Position numbers and translations under genes: made by a program. Positions 16,061 through 17,413 of a stretch of 17,413 bases of DNA are shown in pieces. This DNA is from Methylocystaceae bacterium (GTDB taxonomy: Bacteria > Pseudomonadota > Alphaproteobacteria > Rhizobiales > Beijerinckiaceae), in assembly GCA_003152255.1 (NCBI GenBank), contig PLZT01000283.1:1-17413 (forward strand). The letters are read 5' to 3'. Position 1 is the stretch's first letter. Every line of letters begins with the position of its first letter. The notes beneath the pieces are model-generated. The model was not told where the DNA came from. It did not search any database and saw nothing but the letters and a program-made list of their open reading frames with translations.

Positions 16061-16094
16061 GGTTCGAGTCCTACTCGGGGAGCCAGGGATTTCA
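16057..16094 (+). repeat. Island attachment site, distal copy (attR)
   Basis: This is a direct repeat of 6702-6739: 29 nt identical to the end of tRNA-Asn including CCA, one mismatch, then GGATTTCA. It lacks the 5' half of the tRNA and so is not a gene. It marks the right boundary of the island. Confidence 0.85.
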
Positions 16095-16247
16095 GTAGCT
16101 TAGTGTAAGCGCCCGAAGCGAGAAGACACATTTTCGGTCCGGTCTAGACAGTTTGCCGTAGCGGACATTCCGCTTCCCCGTGAGATTGACATTCGAAGCA
16201 AGGTCTTTCGCATGATCGCGGAGCGCCGCCTCCAAATCGCGCGTCAT
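16092..16247 (-). CDS. Possible small ORF or gene fragment at the island junction
   Basis: ATG 16247 opens 51 codons: MTRDLEAALRDHAKDLASNV, then NLTGKRNVRYGKL and a Cys/Arg tail ending in LTLSY. The stop lies inside the attachment repeat. The amphipathic N-terminal helix and the GKRNVRYG turn look gene-like and faintly recall N-termini of Toprim-type mobile-element proteins, but this is weak. There is no good ribosome binding site. It may be the 5' scrap of a gene cut by the island. Confidence 0.25.
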   Translation of the reverse strand: MTRDLEAALRDHAKDLASNVNLTGKRNVRYGKLSRPDRKCVFSLRALTLSY

Positions 16248-16272
16248 GCAAACCATGTTTTGCGCCGAATAT

Positions 16273-16668
16273 TCAACTTCGGTCGATTGCGAATTTTCCC
16301 GAGCCCACAACCGAGAGATAGAGGAAGATAAAGCAATAGACGGCGGCAAGTTCGCCCTTGTTAACCAGCGGCAGCAGCCCATGCTGCGCGTGACCGAGGA
16401 AATAGGCGAAGGCCGTGAAGCCGGAGAGCACGAAGGCGACAAGTCGTGTCTGGAAACCCACGAGCAGCAGCGTGCCGCCGACGATTTCAATGACGCCCGC
16501 CGCGCCGAGCAGGGACATAAGCTTCACGCCGGCGAACATCTCGACATATGGAACGCCGAAGAGTTTGGCTGTTCCATGCGGGATAAGCAGGAGCGCGAGC
16601 ACGATCCGCAAAAGCCCAAGCACATGCGGCGCGAAACGCCCAGGGATAAGCGTTAGGGATTTCATCAT
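16273..16668 (-). CDS. DoxX-family membrane protein
   Basis: This 131-residue protein has four hydrophobic segments (about 15-33, 49-71, 76-95 and 104-122) and the family pattern RIVLALLLIPHGTAKLFG, GVIEIVGGTLLLVGF and VAFVLSGFTAFAYFLGH. DoxX/YphA-type proteins are small inner-membrane proteins linked to redox or thiol stress and quinone chemistry, and their exact activity is mostly unknown. The length is normal and the C-terminus complete. The ribosome binding site is excellent (AAAGGAGG before ATGATG). An inverted repeat 54-73 bp upstream is a likely operator. It lies just outside the island and is probably part of the original chromosome. Confidence 0.88.
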   Translation of the reverse strand: MMKSLTLIPGRFAPHVLGLLRIVLALLLIPHGTAKLFGVPYVEMFAGVKLMSLLGAAGVIEIVGGTLLLVGFQTRLVAFVLSGFTAFAYFLGHAQHGLLPLVNKGELAAVYCFIFLYLSVVGSGKFAIDRS

Positions 16669-16721
16669 CGCCTCCTTTGTTTCGAGAATCGTTTGACCAG
16701 AGATTCATGAGATGTCTCAAA

Positions 16722-16741
16722 GCTATTTCATACCAAATAGC
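16722..16741. promoter_or_regulatory. Operator candidate upstream of DoxX gene
   Basis: GCTATTT-N6-AAATAGC is a perfect 7-bp inverted repeat located 54-73 bp upstream of the DoxX start. The dyad size and AT-rich arms fit a LysR or similar dimeric regulator. A second small palindrome GAGA-TG-TCTC (16709-16718) lies between it and the gene. Confidence 0.5.
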
Positions 16742-16773
16742 ACGCCAATCGCTTTCGCCTGTGGCCCGCGATC

Positions 16774-16937
16774 ATGGCCTATTCCCTGGAGATTTTCACG
16801 GTCAATTTCCGTTCGTTGAATTTTGTCTCGCAAGGGCGGCGCGCCGACCGTCTCGCGGGTTAGGCGTCCAGCTTTTCACTCGCGCCCGCCCCGCCATGGA
16901 CGCAATATCCGCCAACTTTGAAGCGTCGAGCCGATGA
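16774..16937 (+). pseudogene. Decayed LysR-type regulator, divergent from DoxX
   Basis: ATG 16774 starts a short frame (MAYSLEIFTVNFRSLNFVSQ, then RRADRL) that resembles the start of a LysR helix-turn-helix. After a frame change near 16855, the typical end of that domain follows as LGVQLFTRARP, then the frame stops at 16937. The recognition-helix region between them is missing. A regulator divergent from a DoxX gene is a common layout, and the intact operator lies between. The gene appears to have lost its middle and reading frame. The match is short, so confidence is limited. Confidence 0.4.
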
Positions 16938-17221
16938 TGGCGGCCTGAAAAGCCTCAAACCGCGCCGGATCAAGCCGCGAAAGCCGCTTCAGGCGTGTCC
17001 AGGAAGGTCGGTCGAGTCGAGCGGCGGCTTGGGGCGAAAAAATCGCAAACCCCGGCTAACGCTTCGTCCAACCAGTCGCGATCCGGCGCGGTCGAGACAA
17101 CGAGGTCTTGACCGCGCCGTAAAAGCTACAGGGCTTTCGTTTGTTGAGCGTTCGCGCACTCGCGCGAAGCGAAATCGCGCGATGGGCCGAGAAGCGCTCG
17201 AGGCTCCGTTACGGGCGGGGC
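16938..17221. other. Unassigned DNA, probably gene decay
   Basis: No frame in this stretch looks like a gene. Frames present are Arg/Ser-rich shadows of GC-rich DNA. It lies between two LysR-like fragments on opposite strands and may be their eroded remains. Confidence 0.3.
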
Positions 17222-17413
17222 TCATCGCGACGACAGTTTTGATCGATATTCGGCGCGAGGGGGCCGGCGCCGCCAATGTCGTTCGCGAGGCGCGGATGCG
17301 ATGGCGAGGCCGGCTTCTGGATATTCGGAAAACAACTCCCGCAATACGATCAGCAAGTCCGCCGCTTGCCCCACCGCTCCAAAGGAAAGCGCGACACGAA
17401 TGTCGGCGACGAT
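17222..17413 (-). pseudogene. Possible LysR effector-domain fragment running off the right edge
   Basis: From the window edge a minus-strand frame reads DIRVALSFGAVGQAADLLIV, then LRELFSEYPEAGLAIAS. This resembles the first strand and helix of a LysR substrate-binding domain (consensus L-R-I-G-S, F-x-x-x-Y-P). The sequence then turns Arg-rich and stops at 17222, far too early for a complete domain. A frameshift is likely. The HTH part would lie outside the window. Confidence 0.3.

Larger units (their letters stand above)
6702..16094. mobile_element. Genomic island integrated at tRNA-Asn, carrying pxmABC
   Basis: The island is bounded by the two copies of the tRNA-Asn 3' end. An integrase C-terminal remnant lies just inside the right boundary and a transposase scrap lies inside. 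By eye its left part is clearly richer in A+T than the flanks, especially 8150-8450. Its contents are a degraded left section (7030-8830) and a functional-looking right section: an MR-type enzyme, a tautomerase, pxmCBA, lysR and a royal-jelly-type protein. No complete integrase or transfer gene remains, so it is probably fixed now. The boundary assignment is strong. Whether all contents arrived together cannot be told from this sequence. Confidence 0.72.

Noticed and set aside
16057..16085. A second tRNA-Asn gene
   Set aside because: Only the 3' 29 nt are present. D-arm, anticodon arm and 5' acceptor strand are absent, so it is an attachment-site copy.
16677..16937. 86-codon plus-strand frame as an intact gene
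   Set aside because: Only its last part (LGVQLFTRARP) looks like protein. It better fits the frameshifted remains of a LysR gene.
1..17413. CRISPR array or tandem repeats
   Set aside because: No regularly spaced repeats were seen. The only long repeat is the attachment-site pair.

Overview
The window looks like chromosome of an alphaproteobacterial methanotroph of the Methylocystis/Methylosinus type. The DNA is GC-rich. It carries a GapR (DUF2312) protein, which is an alphaproteobacterial marker, and a complete particulate (copper membrane) monooxygenase operon with strongly conserved metal ligands. No 16S rRNA or other taxonomic marker gene is present, so the genus is an inference.

Left flank (1-6655). 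On the minus strand are a small exported Cys/His protein and a PepSY-type membrane protein with a Met/His-rich segment, which suggests metal (copper) handling at the envelope. On the plus strand are gapR, an exported outer-membrane beta-barrel protein with a long proline-rich N-terminal region, and a Wzx-like polysaccharide flippase. An intact tRNA-Asn(GTT) with its own promoter follows.

Island (about 6702-16094). The last 29 nt of the tRNA-Asn gene plus 9 nt of its flank recur as a 38-nt direct repeat (one mismatch) at 16057-16094. A decayed tyrosine-integrase C-terminus abuts the distal copy. This is the signature of a genomic island of about 9.4 kb integrated at tRNA-Asn. Its left part is wreckage and small genes: a hypothetical gene, a GlsB/YeaQ-type membrane protein, a gene broken by an in-frame stop, an XRE-type regulator and a transposase scrap. 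Its right part is a coherent module. A monooxygenase operon in the order A-B-C is transcribed leftward, and the order and context identify it as pxmABC (pXMO) rather than canonical pmoCAB. It is followed on the same strand by a malonate-semialdehyde-decarboxylase-like tautomerase and a mandelate-racemase-type enolase-superfamily enzyme. A LysR regulator is divergent from pxmA, and a secreted royal-jelly/yellow-type protein lies convergent to that regulator.

Right flank (16095-17413). A DoxX-family membrane protein has a perfect inverted-repeat operator candidate upstream and the decayed remains of what looks like a divergent lysR. A possible LysR effector-domain fragment runs off the right edge.

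The main interest is a pXMO operon carried as cargo of a tRNA island and packaged with a regulator and two unusual acid-metabolism enzymes. This suggests horizontal spread of pXMO and possibly a wider substrate route than methane alone. The second part is hypothesis.
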